Notes: generated from the letters alone by a model not told the origin. Shown: positions 16,920-29,204, counted from the first letter of the stretch. The stretch is 64,000 bases of DNA from Bacillota bacterium (GCA_012839805.1 DUMU01000035.1:1-64000), one strand, 5' to 3'. Translations and numbers: made by a program.

Positions 16920-18308
16920 ATGGGGCGCGGCGAGAAAGCCCGGTACCGGCTGCGTGCCGGTTGGCCGGTAACGATGGCTGGTGTACTGGCAATGGGCGTC
17001 GTGCTTACCGCCCTACCCGCGGCGGGGGCGGCGACCTCAGCCAAGCCGCAATCAAAGGTAGTGCTCCGCTTCATGAACTGGTGGGATGCCGACCGCGAGA
17101 CGTGGATGAATGAAGTGATCCGCCGCTTTGAGGCGCTCTACCCCTGGATTGACGTGCGCAACGAAGTCCAGGGGTGGCCCGACCGCAGCTCCAAGGTCAT
17201 GGCCGCCTTTGCGGCGGGGGTTCCGGCCGAGCTTACCATGGTTACCCGGTCGGAACTGGCTGCCCTGGCCGATTTGGACGCCATCGTCCCCATCACTCCG
17301 TTCCTCAAGCGGGACAACGTGGACTTGAAAGAGTTCTTCGCGGCCGAGATCCAGGCCTTCATGTGGGACGGCGAGATCTGGAGTCTTCCGCTCCCCAGCG
17401 TATCCGGGGAAGGGAGCATGTACTTTTTCAACCAGACCCTCTTCGAGGAGGCGGGGCTCGACCCGGCTAAACCTCCGCTTACCTGGCGAACGCTGGCGGA
17501 GGCTTTGCGCAAACTCACCCGGTTCGATCCGCAGGGGCGTATACGGCAGTTAGGAATGGATACGCATCCGCCGATGGTAGTTCACTTCACGTACGTGAAC
17601 GGGGGGCAGGTTATCAGCGATGACCGCCGCCGTGCCCTCTTCGACAGCGAAAGAGCCGTGGAAGCGCTCCGTTTCGTGGCGTCCGACCTGACCCAGAAAG
17701 CTCAGGGTGGAGCGGCCGCCATGGATGCCTTCCTGGCCGGCGCGCAGCCGGTGGAGCGGTTCGTTCAGGGAAAGCAGGCGATCATAAGCGGCCACCCCAG
17801 CGTTATCGTATGGCTCTTAACGAAAGTACCGGCCGACTTCCGCTGGGGGGTTATGCCCGCCCCTTACAACGATTTGCGCCCGGACTCGAAGTCCCGGGGC
17901 ATTGCCGGCTTTCAATGGGGTTGGGGTTATGCTATTCCGAAGAATCTATCTCCGGAGAAACAAGAGGCCGCCTGGCTCTTTTTGAAATTCATCACTATGG
18001 ACGAACGGGGCGCCGGATACTTCCTCCTCCAGCAGGGAAGACCGGCTTCGATCCGGCGGTTCAACCTGAATCCGGACTATCTCAAGAAGATGGGCCCCAA
18101 TTGGCCGCTAATCATCAAGTACCTGGACAACGACGTGGCCTTCCCGGTCCTTACGGTTATGAAGGATATTTACGACACAGTCATCAACGGGCTATGGAGC
18201 CCTCTCGCCGGGGCGATGGAGCCCGATGTCGCTTTGCAGAGGATAAACGAGTCACTGCAGAAGATCCTGGACGACTACTGGGCGCGGCGGTCTCCGGGCA
18301 AGAAGTAG
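16920..18308 (+). CDS. Extracellular solute-binding protein, sugar ABC type (orphan)
   Basis: A 462-residue family 1 solute-binding protein. A signal peptide (TMAGVLAMGVVLTALPAAGAA) is followed by the typical start of the mature protein (VVLRFMNWWDADRETWMNEVIRRFEALYP). The hinge and binding-lobe motifs WSLPLPSVSGEGSMYFFNQTLFEEAGLDP and AIPKNLSPEKQEAAWLFLKF indicate carbohydrate specificity. No lipobox cysteine is present, which is unusual for a monoderm Firmicute binding protein. No permease or ATPase gene is adjacent; the gene stands alone between a regulator pair and uvrB. ATG 16920 has GAGGAGG seven bases upstream. The ligand cannot be told from sequence. Confidence 0.88.
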   Translation: MGRGEKARYRLRAGWPVTMAGVLAMGVVLTALPAAGAATSAKPQSKVVLRFMNWWDADRETWMNEVIRRFEALYPWIDVRNEVQGWPDRSSKVMAAFAAGVPAELTMVTRSELAALADLDAIVPITPFLKRDNVDLKEFFAAEIQAFMWDGEIWSLPLPSVSGEGSMYFFNQTLFEEAGLDPAKPPLTWRTLAEALRKLTRFDPQGRIRQLGMDTHPPMVVHFTYVNGGQVISDDRRRALFDSERAVEALRFVASDLTQKAQGGAAAMDAFLAGAQPVERFVQGKQAIISGHPSVIVWLLTKVPADFRWGVMPAPYNDLRPDSKSRGIAGFQWGWGYAIPKNLSPEKQEAAWLFLKFITMDERGAGYFLLQQGRPASIRRFNLNPDYLKKMGPNWPLIIKYLDNDVAFPVLTVMKDIYDTVINGLWSPLAGAMEPDVALQRINESLQKILDDYWARRSPGKK

Positions 18309-18362
18309 CCGCCGTAGGGTGACGGCCGTAACCCCTTCCGTGTGCCGGTGGATGAGGGAGTG

Positions 18363-18371
18363 TGGTACAAT
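18363..18371 (+). promoter_or_regulatory. Extended -10 promoter for uvrB
   Basis: TGGTACAAT matches an extended sigma-A -10 with one mismatch. No good -35 is visible. The surrounding TGTGGTACAAT closely resembles the TGTGGTATAAT before secA. Confidence 0.55.
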
Positions 18372-18384
18372 AAATAATCCGGGT

Positions 18385-18422
18385 CCGGTCAATCCGGCCG
18401 GTGTTACCACTTCCTTGACCGG
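18385..18422 (+). promoter_or_regulatory. Inverted repeat in the uvrB leader
   Basis: CCGGTCAA at 18385-18392 and TTGACCGG at 18415-18422 are perfect inverted repeats separated by 22 bases, between the promoter and the start codon. They could form an RNA hairpin or a protein-binding site. No Gram-positive LexA box (CGAACRNRYGTTYC) is present here. Confidence 0.4.
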
Positions 18423-18442
18423 TGGGGTGGGGGTACACAGGG

Positions 18443-20653
<2,211 letters not shown>

Positions 20654-20719
20654 GGGCCGGTTCGGCCGGTTGGCCGGCAAGGCGCGGCGGGAGACGCGCG
20701 ACCCGGAGGTGAGGGCACC

Positions 20720-21220
20720 GTGGCAGAAGCCTCGACCGATGTGGCGAGGGACGGGGCCAGGGTTTATGTGCGGCGGGCAACCTGGCGGGACAAAGAGCAG
20801 GTGCTCAACCTGCTCGAGGAGTTACAGGCCGCGACCCCCGGCATCCAGCTCGCGCCTCGCCCTTATATCGGCCGGATCTTTGACCAGCATATCAACAGCC
20901 CTCTCTACGTCTTGCTGGTGGCCGAAGTCGACGACGGTAGCGGTGGCAAGCCCCGTCTGGCGGGCCTGCTCAGTATGGCCTTGCGCAGTACGCTCTTGCA
21001 TGCCGGGGTCAGCGCTCTGGTGGACGAGGTGGTGGTCGCTCGCGAGTTCCGGCGTCGCGGAGTGGCTCTGGCCTTACTGGAGCAGGCGGTGCGTGCCGCC
21101 CGGGCCGCCGGATGCCTTGAGGTAGAGATCAGCACGACTTACGGGAACGAGGCGGCTCTTGCCCTTTACCGGGAAGCCGGTTTCGAAGAGCAGGGCATCT
21201 GGCTGGAACGGCATTTTTGA
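20720..21220 (+). CDS. GNAT family N-acetyltransferase
   Basis: A 166-residue GNAT-fold acetyltransferase. The N-terminal strand-helix ([21 protein letters not shown]) is followed by [33 protein letters not shown], where RRRGVA is the acetyl-CoA pyrophosphate-binding loop (Q/RxxGxG/A). The fold ends with [17 protein letters not shown]. The substrate is unknown. It sits between uvrB and uvrA, 12 bases before the latter, and is probably cotranscribed. Start GTG 20720 follows a GGAGGTGAGG Shine-Dalgarno. Confidence 0.88.
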   Translation: MAEASTDVARDGARVYVRRATWRDKEQVLNLLEELQAATPGIQLAPRPYIGRIFDQHINSPLYVLLVAEVDDGSGGKPRLAGLLSMALRSTLLHAGVSALVDEVVVAREFRRRGVALALLEQAVRAARAAGCLEVEISTTYGNEAALALYREAGFEEQGIWLERHF

Positions 21221-21232
21221 GGAGGACACAGG

Positions 21233-24200
21233 GTGGCCCAAAACAAAATCGTCATCCGGGGGGCTCGTGAGCACAACCTCAAGAACATTAACCTGGAAAT
21301 CCCCCGGGACCGGCTGGTCGTCTTCACCGGCCTGAGTGGTTCGGGCAAGTCTTCGCTGGCCTTCGATACGATTTACGCCGAAGGGCAGCGGCGTTACGTG
21401 GAGTCGCTCTCGGCTTACGCCCGGCAGTTCCTCGGCCAGCTGAACAAGCCCGACGTTGATGCCATCGAGGGTTTGTCGCCCGCGATCTCCATCGACCAGA
21501 AGACCGCGAGCCACAACCCCCGTTCCACCGTGGGAACGGTCACCGAGATCTACGACTACTTCCGCTTGCTCTGGGCGAGGGTGGGCCACCCCCATTGTCC
21601 CCGGTGCGGGCGTCCGGTGGAACAGCAAACGGCCCAGCAGATCGTCGATCGTGTTCTGCGGCTACCGGAAGGGACCCGTTTCTTGCTGCTCGCGCCGGTG
21701 GCCCGGGGGAAGAAAGGGGAGTTCAAGAAGGAACTCGACGACATCCGCCGGCAGGGCTTCGCCCGGGTACGGGTGGACGGGACGGTGTATGAGCTCGGCG
21801 AAGTGCCCGAGCTCGAGAAGAATAAGAAACATACGGTGGAGATCGTGGTGGACCGCCTGGTGGTCCGCCCCGGCATCGAAAGCCGCCTGACCGACTCGAT
21901 CGAGACCGCCCTTCGCCATGGTGAAGGCATTGCTTCCATCCTCATCGTGGAGAGAGAAAGAGGCGAGGCACCCGCTCCCGGCATAAGCACCCCTGAGGGC
22001 AGCGGGCGGGCCAACACAGGTGAGGATGCGGCCGGACCGGAAGCGATGGGAGAAGCCGCGGCCGGAAGGGCAGAGAAGGAGATAGTCTTCAGTGAGAAGC
22101 TTGCCTGTCCGGTCTGCGGCATAAGCTTCGACGAGCTTTCCCCCAGGCTTTTTTCGTTCAACAGCCCCTATGGGGCGTGCCCGGAGTGCGACGGTCTCGG
22201 GGTGAAAATGGAATTCGATCCCGACCTGGTGCTCGACCCGAGCCGTTCGCTCCTGGGCGGTGGCATCCGGCCCTGGGCGGAAAGCCAGAGCCAGTGGCTC
22301 TACGGCCTGATCACCGGCTTGTGCCAGCGCTACAACCTGGACTCCACCGTGCCCATCCGCCGGTTGGGGGAGGAGGCCAGGCGCCTGATTCTGTACGGTT
22401 CCGGGAAGGAGAAGGTCCGCTTTCCTTACATCAATCAGGCCGGGGAACGCAAGTGGTTCGAAGTGCCCTTCCCGGGGGTGATCCCCTGGCTCGAAGACCG
22501 GCTGCGGCAGGCCAACTCCGACTGGGCCCGGCAGGAGTACGAGCAGTACATGTCCGCACGCCCCTGTACTGCCTGCCAGGGCCGGCGGCTGCGCCCGGAA
22601 GCCCTGGCCGTCACGGTGGGGGGACGGTCCATTGCCGAGGTATCGGCCATGACGGCGCGGGAGGCCCTCGAGTTCTTCGACCGTCTCGACTTGAGTGAAA
22701 GGGAGATGACCATCGCCCGCCTGGTACTGCGCGAGATCCGGGCCCGCCTCGGTTTCCTGGTCGACGTTGGCCTCGATTACCTGACCCTGGACCGGGCGGC
22801 CAGTACGCTCTCCGGGGGTGAGGCCCAGCGCATCCGGCTCGCCACCCAGATCGGGTCCGGCCTGACGGGCGTACTCTATATCCTGGACGAACCCTCCATC
22901 GGGCTTCACCAGCGGGACAACCGGCGGCTCCTCAACACGCTGAAAAAGTTACGCGACCAAGGGAACACGTTGATCGTGGTGGAACACGACGAAGAGACCA
23001 TCCGGGAGGCCGACTGGGTGGTCGACATCGGCCCGGGGGCCGGTAACCAGGGAGGGCAGGTGGTAGCCGCGGGTCCTGTTGAGGTGATCATGGCCACTCC
23101 CGGGTCCATCACCGGCCAATACTTGAGCGGCCGGCGGCGGATACACGTACCGCCCCAACGCCGTTCACCGGGGAAAGAGTGGTTGGAGATCAAGGGGGCC
23201 CGGGAGCACAACCTGAAGAACATCGATGTGCGCGTCCCGCTGGGGCTTTTCGTGTGTGTAACCGGCGTGTCCGGTTCGGGCAAGAGCACGCTGGTGAACG
23301 AGATTCTCTACCGCCAGCTGGCGCACGATTTGAACGGTGCAAGCTCCCGCGGGGGCGATCACGACGCCATCCTGGGTGAACAGTACCTGGACAAGGTGAT
23401 CAACATCGATCAGTCCCCCATTGGGCGAACGCCTCGTTCCAACCCCGCCACTTACACCGGGGTGTTCGACCTGATCCGGCAGACCTTTGCCGAAACGCCG
23501 GAGGCGAAGATACGGGGGTACCGCCCGGGCCGCTTCAGCTTCAACCTGAAGGGGGGCCGTTGCGAGGCCTGCCAGGGCGACGGCATCATCCGTATCGAGA
23601 TGCACTTCCTGCCCGATGTGTATGTTCCCTGCGAGGTTTGCAAGGGTAAACGCTACAACCGCGAGACGCTGGAAGTGCGCTACAAGGGCAAGACCATCGC
23701 GGACGTGCTGGCAATGCGCGTGGACGAAGCCCTGAGCTTCTTCCAGAACCTTCCACAGATCTCCCGCAAGCTCCAGACCCTCTATGACGTGGGTCTCGGG
23801 TACATCCAACTGGGGCAGCCCGCTACGACGCTGTCGGGGGGCGAGGCCCAGCGGGTGAAGCTGGCCGCGGAGCTCTCGCGACGGGATACGGGGCGCACGC
23901 TCTACATTCTCGACGAGCCCACCACGGGACTACACATGGCAGATGTGGAGAAGCTCCTCGGCGTATTACACCGGCTGGTGGACGCGGGAAACACGGTAAT
24001 CGTGATCGAACACAACCTGGACGTTATCAAGACCGCAGACTACATAATAGACCTCGGTCCGGAGGGCGGCGACCGGGGGGGAGAGGTGGTCGCCGTGGGT
24101 ACGCCAGAAGAGGTAGCCGATATGCCGTGGTCGTACACGGGGCAGTTCCTGCGGCCGCTCCTGATACAGGCCGGGACCCTCAGAGCTACTCCGTTGGGCA

Positions 24201-24349
24201 AGAAAGCGGGGGCTGATCACCAGGGGGACGGTCACCGCCGCGCCGGCCCGAATGGGGTACTGAGCGTGGCGGAGCGGGAGAAGGCGGCCCCGGCAACCGC
24301 CGGATCGTCCCGGGGCGGACCGGACCCGGAGCCGCGAGGGCGACCCTGA
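21233..24349 (+). CDS. uvrA: Excinuclease ABC subunit A
   Basis: UvrA is the dimeric ABC ATPase that recognises DNA lesions and loads UvrB. Both ATPase modules are visible: Walker [21 protein letters not shown] and later [19 protein letters not shown] signatures [14 protein letters not shown] and [14 protein letters not shown], and Walker [11 protein letters not shown] and [10 protein letters not shown]. Zinc-finger cysteines occur in [28 protein letters not shown] / CPECDG and CEACQGDGI / [10 protein letters not shown]. An Ala/Gly/Glu insert near residues 245-280 and a disordered C-terminal tail of about 50 residues give 1038 residues instead of ~950. Start GTG 21233 has GAGGAGG upstream. 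Confidence 0.98.
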   Translation: MAQNKIVIRGAREHNLKNINLEIPRDRLVVFTGLSGSGKSSLAFDTIYAEGQRRYVESLSAYARQFLGQLNKPDVDAIEGLSPAISIDQKTASHNPRSTVGTVTEIYDYFRLLWARVGHPHCPRCGRPVEQQTAQQIVDRVLRLPEGTRFLLLAPVARGKKGEFKKELDDIRRQGFARVRVDGTVYELGEVPELEKNKKHTVEIVVDRLVVRPGIESRLTDSIETALRHGEGIASILIVERERGEAPAPGISTPEGSGRANTGEDAAGPEAMGEAAAGRAEKEIVFSEKLACPVCGISFDELSPRLFSFNSPYGACPECDGLGVKMEFDPDLVLDPSRSLLGGGIRPWAESQSQWLYGLITGLCQRYNLDSTVPIRRLGEEARRLILYGSGKEKVRFPYINQAGERKWFEVPFPGVIPWLEDRLRQANSDWARQEYEQYMSARPCTACQGRRLRPEALAVTVGGRSIAEVSAMTAREALEFFDRLDLSEREMTIARLVLREIRARLGFLVDVGLDYLTLDRAASTLSGGEAQRIRLATQIGSGLTGVLYILDEPSIGLHQRDNRRLLNTLKKLRDQGNTLIVVEHDEETIREADWVVDIGPGAGNQGGQVVAAGPVEVIMATPGSITGQYLSGRRRIHVPPQRRSPGKEWLEIKGAREHNLKNIDVRVPLGLFVCVTGVSGSGKSTLVNEILYRQLAHDLNGASSRGGDHDAILGEQYLDKVINIDQSPIGRTPRSNPATYTGVFDLIRQTFAETPEAKIRGYRPGRFSFNLKGGRCEACQGDGIIRIEMHFLPDVYVPCEVCKGKRYNRETLEVRYKGKTIADVLAMRVDEALSFFQNLPQISRKLQTLYDVGLGYIQLGQPATTLSGGEAQRVKLAAELSRRDTGRTLYILDEPTTGLHMADVEKLLGVLHRLVDAGNTVIVIEHNLDVIKTADYIIDLGPEGGDRGGEVVAVGTPEEVADMPWSYTGQFLRPLLIQAGTLRATPLGKKAGADHQGDGHRRAGPNGVLSVAEREKAAPATAGSSRGGPDPEPRGRP

Positions 24350-24421
24350 AGCCCCAGCTAGTCCCAGCGGGTACGGCTGGTTTAACGGAGGTAAGGGTTG
24401 GAATCCGCAACCGACCGGGGG

Positions 24422-24464
24422 TTGACAGGCATTTCCTGATACGCGATGGAGATATAGTTATAAC
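24422..24464 (+). promoter_or_regulatory. Promoter/operator region of the second solute-binding protein
   Basis: TTGACA at 24422-24427 is a consensus -35. Twenty-nine bases downstream lies the palindrome GTTATAAC (24457-24464), extendable to AGTTATAACT and, with mismatched bases, TAnAGTTATAACTnTA. The -10 at the normal spacing (GATGGA) is poor, while TATAGT and TATAAC overlap the palindrome. The same TTGACA and palindrome arrangement, 28 bases apart, precedes the GntR gene at 34.5 kb, so this is a plausible GntR operator and regulated promoter. Confidence 0.55.
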
Positions 24465-24474
24465 TTTAGAAGGA

Positions 24475-24491
24475 GCTGGGATGGTCCCAGC
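24475..24491 (+). other. Hairpin in the leader of the solute-binding protein gene
   Basis: GCTGGGA-TGG-TCCCAGC is a perfect 7-bp stem with a 3-base loop, located between the GTTATAAC palindrome and the ribosome-binding site. No U-run follows, so it may affect mRNA stability or be chance. Confidence 0.35.
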
Positions 24492-24550
24492 GAATATTCG
24501 TGATAGGGGGCGAGAGAATCACTACCCCGCAGTCTAAGGGAGGGAGCTAC

Positions 24551-25825
24551 ATGAGCAGGCGTGCAGTACCGTTGGTCATCGTCCTGGCTTTCGGGCTGTT
24601 GCCAAGCGTAATGCCGAGCCTCGCCGCCGAGAAACCCGTCACCACCGTGGAGTTCTGGTCGTGGGCGACGGGGGATGAGTTGAAGCAGCTGAATGAGCGC
24701 ATCAGACTTTTCGAGAACGCCAACCCGGACATCAAGATCAATTTGGTTACCGTTGGTTGGGCCGAAATCGGTACCAAGCTGCCCGTGGCCGTTGCCGGCG
24801 GTAATTCCCCCGATCTGGTGACCGTCAGTTCGTACTGGGGCTATGACCTGGCAGTGAATAAGCTCTACATCGATCTCCGTCCTTATCTGGAAGCAGTACG
24901 GAAGCAAGACCCGGCCTGGGATGTTGACGATATCTTTGCCGGTGCCATGACTATGTGGCAAACGGCCGATGGTGATCAGTTTGCCTTCCCGGACAGCCTG
25001 GACATCCAAGGCGTCTTCTACAATCAGGACCGGTATGACGAAACCGGCCTTCGCTATCCCAATGACAAGACGTGGAATTGGAGCGACATGCTTACCGAGT
25101 CGATCAAGATGACTGCCGATGTTAACGGTGACGGTGAGATAGACCGCTGGGGGATTAGCGATTACTACTTCAACTGGTACCAGCTGATCCTGGCCAACGG
25201 TGGCCAGATCCTGACCAAGGACTTCAAGAACGCCATGAATACGTCCGCAGCTCGGCAGGCCTGGGAGTACTGGAAGAAGTTCTACGATGCCAAGGCGATT
25301 CGCGGTTGGATCAGCAGCACCGTCCACGGTGATGCTTCTTTCCGAGCCGGCCATGTGGGTCTGCAGCCGGCCGGTTACTGGCTGGCTCTGCAGCTCAACG
25401 CGATGGAGAAGAAGCTGCATTACGATGTGACGGGCATGCCCCTCAGCCCGGCCGGCAAGCGGGCGGCTACCGCGGACGGCTCGGGCGTGATGATTCCGGC
25501 GGGGGCGAAGCATCCCGATGCTGCTTGGCGTTTCATCAAGTTCATGCATTCCAAAGAGATGCTGGCGGAGGTAGCCAAGCAGCCTGGTGCCATGCCGCTG
25601 CGCCGCTCTTCAGCTGCGGTCGCGTTCCGGATCCCCGATCCTCCTAAGAACAAGGCCATCTTTGCCCAGATCCTCGAATACACGGTGGGCAATCCGAGAA
25701 CCCCGAAGTGGAGCCAAGTACGTTCGCTGATCTTCCAAGCCGGCTCGCAGTTCTTCACGGGAGCCAAATCTTACGAGCAAGCTATGGAGTATTTCTCCGA
25801 GCAGCTTGCCATCATTCTGAAGTAG
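24551..25825 (+). CDS. Extracellular solute-binding protein, sugar ABC type (orphan)
   Basis: A second family 1 carbohydrate-binding protein, about 424 residues from ATG 24551 (GGGAGG ribosome-binding site). The signal peptide VPLVIVLAFGLLPSVMPSLAA ends at an Ala-X-Ala-type site before EKPVTTVEFWSWATGDELKQLN. Binding-lobe motifs include AGGNSPDLVTVSSYWGYDLA and GVFYNQDRYDETGLRYPNDK. A DVNGDGEIDRWGI loop resembles a calcium-binding loop. As with the protein at 16.9 kb, there is no lipobox cysteine. No permease or ATPase gene is adjacent. A strong terminator follows, so it is a single-gene unit, probably controlled through the upstream palindrome. The track's start at 24500 lacks a ribosome-binding site. 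Confidence 0.9.
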   Translation: MSRRAVPLVIVLAFGLLPSVMPSLAAEKPVTTVEFWSWATGDELKQLNERIRLFENANPDIKINLVTVGWAEIGTKLPVAVAGGNSPDLVTVSSYWGYDLAVNKLYIDLRPYLEAVRKQDPAWDVDDIFAGAMTMWQTADGDQFAFPDSLDIQGVFYNQDRYDETGLRYPNDKTWNWSDMLTESIKMTADVNGDGEIDRWGISDYYFNWYQLILANGGQILTKDFKNAMNTSAARQAWEYWKKFYDAKAIRGWISSTVHGDASFRAGHVGLQPAGYWLALQLNAMEKKLHYDVTGMPLSPAGKRAATADGSGVMIPAGAKHPDAAWRFIKFMHSKEMLAEVAKQPGAMPLRRSSAAVAFRIPDPPKNKAIFAQILEYTVGNPRTPKWSQVRSLIFQAGSQFFTGAKSYEQAMEYFSEQLAIILK

Positions 25826-25869
25826 CGGACGCAACCGGTTGGTCATAGGCCAAGCAGCCGGTGGCCGGC

Positions 25870-25904
25870 GGCCCGGGGGCTCGTTCCCCGGGCCTTTCGG
25901 TTAT
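25870..25904 (+). terminator. Intrinsic terminator after the solute-binding protein gene
   Basis: GGCCCGGGG-GCTCGTT-CCCCGGGCC forms a perfect 9-bp stem followed by TTTCGGTTAT. It ends the transcript of the solute-binding protein gene before uvrC. Confidence 0.8.
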
Positions 25905-26063
25905 CCGGTGATTCCCAACGTGCTTTATACTTATGGACGGGGGTAAGGGTCCGTGCCTGGCCCGAAGACGGTAAACCGTGTGCAGGCGAAATGCCAGGGC
26001 GGTTACGAAGACATGACCAGGTCGAAGCAGAGTGCGAGCATACGGTCGGAGCAAGGGGCCGGC

Positions 26064-28127
26064 GTGATCCAGACGAGCCTCAGGGAGAAGCTGGCTCTTC
26101 TCCCCGGCCGCCCCGGCGTCTACCTCATGAAGGACCGGCAGGGGAAGGTTATCTACATTGGCAAGGCCGTCTCGCTGCGCCGCCGGGTTCGTTCTTACTT
26201 CCAGGGCCTTTCCAAGGGCGAAGGCGGGGTACCCAAGCGCCATGCCGGGACCAAAGTAGGGCAGATGGTCGCCGAGGTAACCGACCTCGATTGGATCGTC
26301 ACCGACTCCGAGGCCGAGGCGCTCATCCTCGAGTCCAACCTGATCAAACTGCATCGCCCGTGGTTCAACGTCAAACTACGGGATGACAAGGCGTACCCGT
26401 ACATCAAGGTGACCACCAACGAGACTTATCCGCGCCTTGTGATCGTGCGGCGCCCGCAAGCGGACGGCGCCCGTTACTTCGGCCCGTATACAAGCTCTAC
26501 CGCGGTACGGGAGACATTGCAGTTCATCCGCAAGCTCTTTCCCATTCGCACCTGCCAGCTGGAGCTGGATAAGGGCCAGCGCCGGAGCCGCCCTTGCTTG
26601 CTTTATCACATCGGGCGCTGCCCGGGGCCGTGCGTAGACGGTCTGACGACTCCGGAGGAGTATCGCCAGATCATTGACGAGATCTGCCTTTTCCTGGAGG
26701 GCCGCCAGGAGAAGCTGGTGGCCGGTTTGCGGCAACGCATGAAAGAGGCCGCGGCCGGCCTTGCATTTGAACGGGCCGCTCGCCTCCGGGACGTTCTGCA
26801 AGCCATCGAGAAGGTGGTGGAGCGGCAAAAGATAGTCTCGCCGCGCCTTGGTGACGTGGATGTGATAGGACTGGCCCGGGATGAACGGTTGGCTCTCGCC
26901 TGTGCCGCCGTTCTTTTCGTCCGGGACGGCAAACTGGTGGGACGGGAGACCTTCTTCCTGGATTGGGCCGCGAACGCCCAATCCCGTCCGGCCGGGGCCG
27001 GCGAGGTGGCCGAGATACTCAGCACGTTTCTCAGCCGTTATTACGCGCAAGCCACCTTCGTGCCGCCCGAGATCTGGCTCACCGCCCCGGTACGGCCGGA
27101 GGATCAGCGTTTGCTGGTGGCCTGGCTGGGCCGGCGCCGCCTGGAGGTGGAACGAGAGCGGAACGGGCAGGTACGGATCATAGTACCGCGACGGGGCGAG
27201 CGGGCCGCGCTGGTACGCCTGGCCGACGAGAACGCAAATGAAGCATTGCGGGAGTACGTGGAATCGACCAGCCGCCGGGAGGCTGCCAACCAAAAGGGGA
27301 TGGAGGAATTGGCTCGGGTCCTCGGTCTACCCGGGCTTCCCTGGCGGATCGAGGCCTACGACATCTCCAACCTCCAGGAGCGAGAGCCCGTCGCCGCCAT
27401 GGTGGTGCTAGAGGGAGGCGAGCCGGCGCCGTCGGAATACCGCAAGTTCAAGATGCGCACTCCGGGTCCCGACGACTTCGCCATGATGGCCGAGGTGGTC
27501 GAGCGTCGCTTCCGCCATGGCCTAAGCGAGCGCCGGGATCTCGCGGCCATGGGGTTGCTCGGCACGATCGAGCGCCGGCCTCCTGCCTGGATGACCAAGG
27601 GTGGCGACCGGGAGCCGGCTGGCGGTCCGGCGAAAGCCGGCCCGGAGGCCAGCCCCGACGTGGGCGGAAGGCGAACGCCCGCTCGTTTTGCCATCTTGCC
27701 CGACCTGGTGGTGATCGACGGAGGTCCGGGGCAGTTAAATGCCGCCGTCGAAGTGCTGGACCGGCTCGGCCTGGGGGCCCTACCGGTCATAGGCCTGGCC
27801 AAGGAGAACGAGTGGATCTACGTTCCAGGGCAGGCCGAGCCGGTGATTTTACCCGGTCATTCACCGGCGCTCCATCTTCTGCAGCGGGTACGGGACGAAG
27901 CCCACCGCTTCGGCCTGAGCTTCCACCGCCGGCTGCGAGGCCGGCGGGTGCTGGCCTCGCAGCTGGATGACGTACCCGGCATCGGCCCGGCCCGCAAGAA
28001 GGCATTGTTGCAGGCTTTCGGTTCAATCTCGAGAATCCGCCGCGCGAGTGTAGAGGAGCTGGCGGCCGTCCCGGGTATCTCCCGTGAACTGGCCGTACGC
28101 ATCCACGAACACCTGGGAGGTATGTGA
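26064..28127 (+). CDS. uvrC: Excinuclease ABC subunit C
   Basis: UvrC makes both incisions in nucleotide excision repair. The GIY-YIG domain is at the N-terminus (PGVYLMKDRQGKVIYIGKAVSLRRRVRSYF). A UVR domain follows (LAFERAARLRDVLQAIEKVVERQK), then a UvrC RNase H-like endonuclease (EAYDISNLQ... and LVVIDGGPGQLNAAVEVL) and tandem helix-hairpin-helix motifs (VPGIGPARKKALLQAF and VPGISRELAVRI). A short disordered insert interrupts the nuclease domain. Three starts are possible: GTG 25953 (the track), ATG 26013, and GTG 26064 (AAGGGG five bases upstream). The last matches the usual UvrC N-terminus and is preferred. A weak TATACT at 25926 may be its -10. It is unusual for uvrC to lie near uvrBA in Firmicutes. 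Confidence 0.95.
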   Translation: MIQTSLREKLALLPGRPGVYLMKDRQGKVIYIGKAVSLRRRVRSYFQGLSKGEGGVPKRHAGTKVGQMVAEVTDLDWIVTDSEAEALILESNLIKLHRPWFNVKLRDDKAYPYIKVTTNETYPRLVIVRRPQADGARYFGPYTSSTAVRETLQFIRKLFPIRTCQLELDKGQRRSRPCLLYHIGRCPGPCVDGLTTPEEYRQIIDEICLFLEGRQEKLVAGLRQRMKEAAAGLAFERAARLRDVLQAIEKVVERQKIVSPRLGDVDVIGLARDERLALACAAVLFVRDGKLVGRETFFLDWAANAQSRPAGAGEVAEILSTFLSRYYAQATFVPPEIWLTAPVRPEDQRLLVAWLGRRRLEVERERNGQVRIIVPRRGERAALVRLADENANEALREYVESTSRREAANQKGMEELARVLGLPGLPWRIEAYDISNLQEREPVAAMVVLEGGEPAPSEYRKFKMRTPGPDDFAMMAEVVERRFRHGLSERRDLAAMGLLGTIERRPPAWMTKGGDREPAGGPAKAGPEASPDVGGRRTPARFAILPDLVVIDGGPGQLNAAVEVLDRLGLGALPVIGLAKENEWIYVPGQAEPVILPGHSPALHLLQRVRDEAHRFGLSFHRRLRGRRVLASQLDDVPGIGPARKKALLQAFGSISRIRRASVEELAAVPGISRELAVRIHEHLGGM

Positions 28128-28223
28128 ACCGGTTCTCGGCCGTACCGGGTTCAGCTCGCAGCTCGGGTGGAGGCCGGCGGCCCGCTTGAGCTTGGCTATT
28201 CGGGGACGGGCCGGCCCGGGATG

Positions 28224-29204
28224 CTAAGGCCGCTGGTATTTTGTGAGCAGTTCCATGGCCTCAGGGCTTAGGGACGGGGGTACGGGAGCGGGTGGGGCCA
28301 GGACGTACCCTTGAGCAAAGGCTACGTTCTCGGCGAGCAAGACGGCCAATTCGTCGAGGGTTTCCACCTGCTCGGCCACGACATTGATTCCGGCCCGGCG
28401 AGCCCCTTCCACCAGAGTGGCGAGAAATCTGCGCCGGCGCGGATCGCTGGCGAGCCCCTTCACCAGAACGCGATCCAACTTGAGCCATTCGGGTTGGAGT
28501 TCAACCAGGCTGGCGAGGCCCGAAAACGCCACGCCAAAGTCGTCCAGGGAGAATTGCCATCCCTTGGCCCGGAGGGCGGGAAGGATGGGGGCGAGAAGAG
28601 GGTCCCGCAGGGACGGGTCTTCTTCGCTCAGCTCGAGGACGGCGGGGTGTCGCAACTCGGCCTTAAGCTCGTCTAGGTAGAGGGCGTCCCGGGGACAGGC
28701 AGCCGGCGCGCCGGCTTCGGCAGCCGCCATGCCCGGGGTAGACGGGGTCGCGCCGGCGGGCGGGGTCACGGTTACCCTCAGGAGAGGGGCGACGCTCGCG
28801 ACGTTCAGGAAAAGGAGATCATCCGGAGGTACCAGCCCTGCGGCACGGCGGACGGCCAGGAGCCGGGAGAGCCGGTCGAGTTCGAGCAGGAGTCCGGCCC
28901 GGCGGGCCAGCGAGAAAAGCACCCGGGGACTTTCGAGAACGGTTCCAGAAGGTCCCCGGGTCAGGGCTTCGTATCCGATCACCCGGCCTTCGGCCAGGCT
29001 TACTACCGGCTGAAAGAAAGTGCGCAAGAACTCGGGTTCTTCCAGGAGCTGCTTGATGATGCGAACGGCTTCCGGATCGGGAGCGGGAGCGTCGGGCAGA
29101 GGATGGCCTTCGTCCGGGGCCGAAGGCTCACCGGGAGGGATCCAGTCTCCGGGAGCTATCGCCCAAAGATGCTCCTCGACAACAAGCAGCTCGCCCAATA
29201 ACAT
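28224..29204 (-). CDS. EAL domain protein (probable c-di-GMP phosphodiesterase)
   Basis: An EAL domain with a short N-terminal region and no sensor or GGDEF domain. The motifs needed for metal and substrate binding are present: EALTRG, LFLNVA, VLELSEEDP, FSLDDFGVAFSGL (the DD pair), WLKLDR, VVAEQVET and AQGYVLAPP. An Ala/Pro/Thr-rich insert of about 30 residues lies after the Asn-containing strand. By family, it should linearise c-di-GMP to pGpG in the cytoplasm. The track starts at GTG 29213, but an AGGTAGGGG Shine-Dalgarno is better spaced for ATG 29204. It is transcribed against its neighbours: its 3' end faces uvrC and its 5' end diverges from the isomerase gene. Confidence 0.85.
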   Translation of the reverse strand: MLLGELLVVEEHLWAIAPGDWIPPGEPSAPDEGHPLPDAPAPDPEAVRIIKQLLEEPEFLRTFFQPVVSLAEGRVIGYEALTRGPSGTVLESPRVLFSLARRAGLLLELDRLSRLLAVRRAAGLVPPDDLLFLNVASVAPLLRVTVTPPAGATPSTPGMAAAEAGAPAACPRDALYLDELKAELRHPAVLELSEEDPSLRDPLLAPILPALRAKGWQFSLDDFGVAFSGLASLVELQPEWLKLDRVLVKGLASDPRRRRFLATLVEGARRAGINVVAEQVETLDELAVLLAENVAFAQGYVLAPPAPVPPSLSPEAMELLTKYQRP

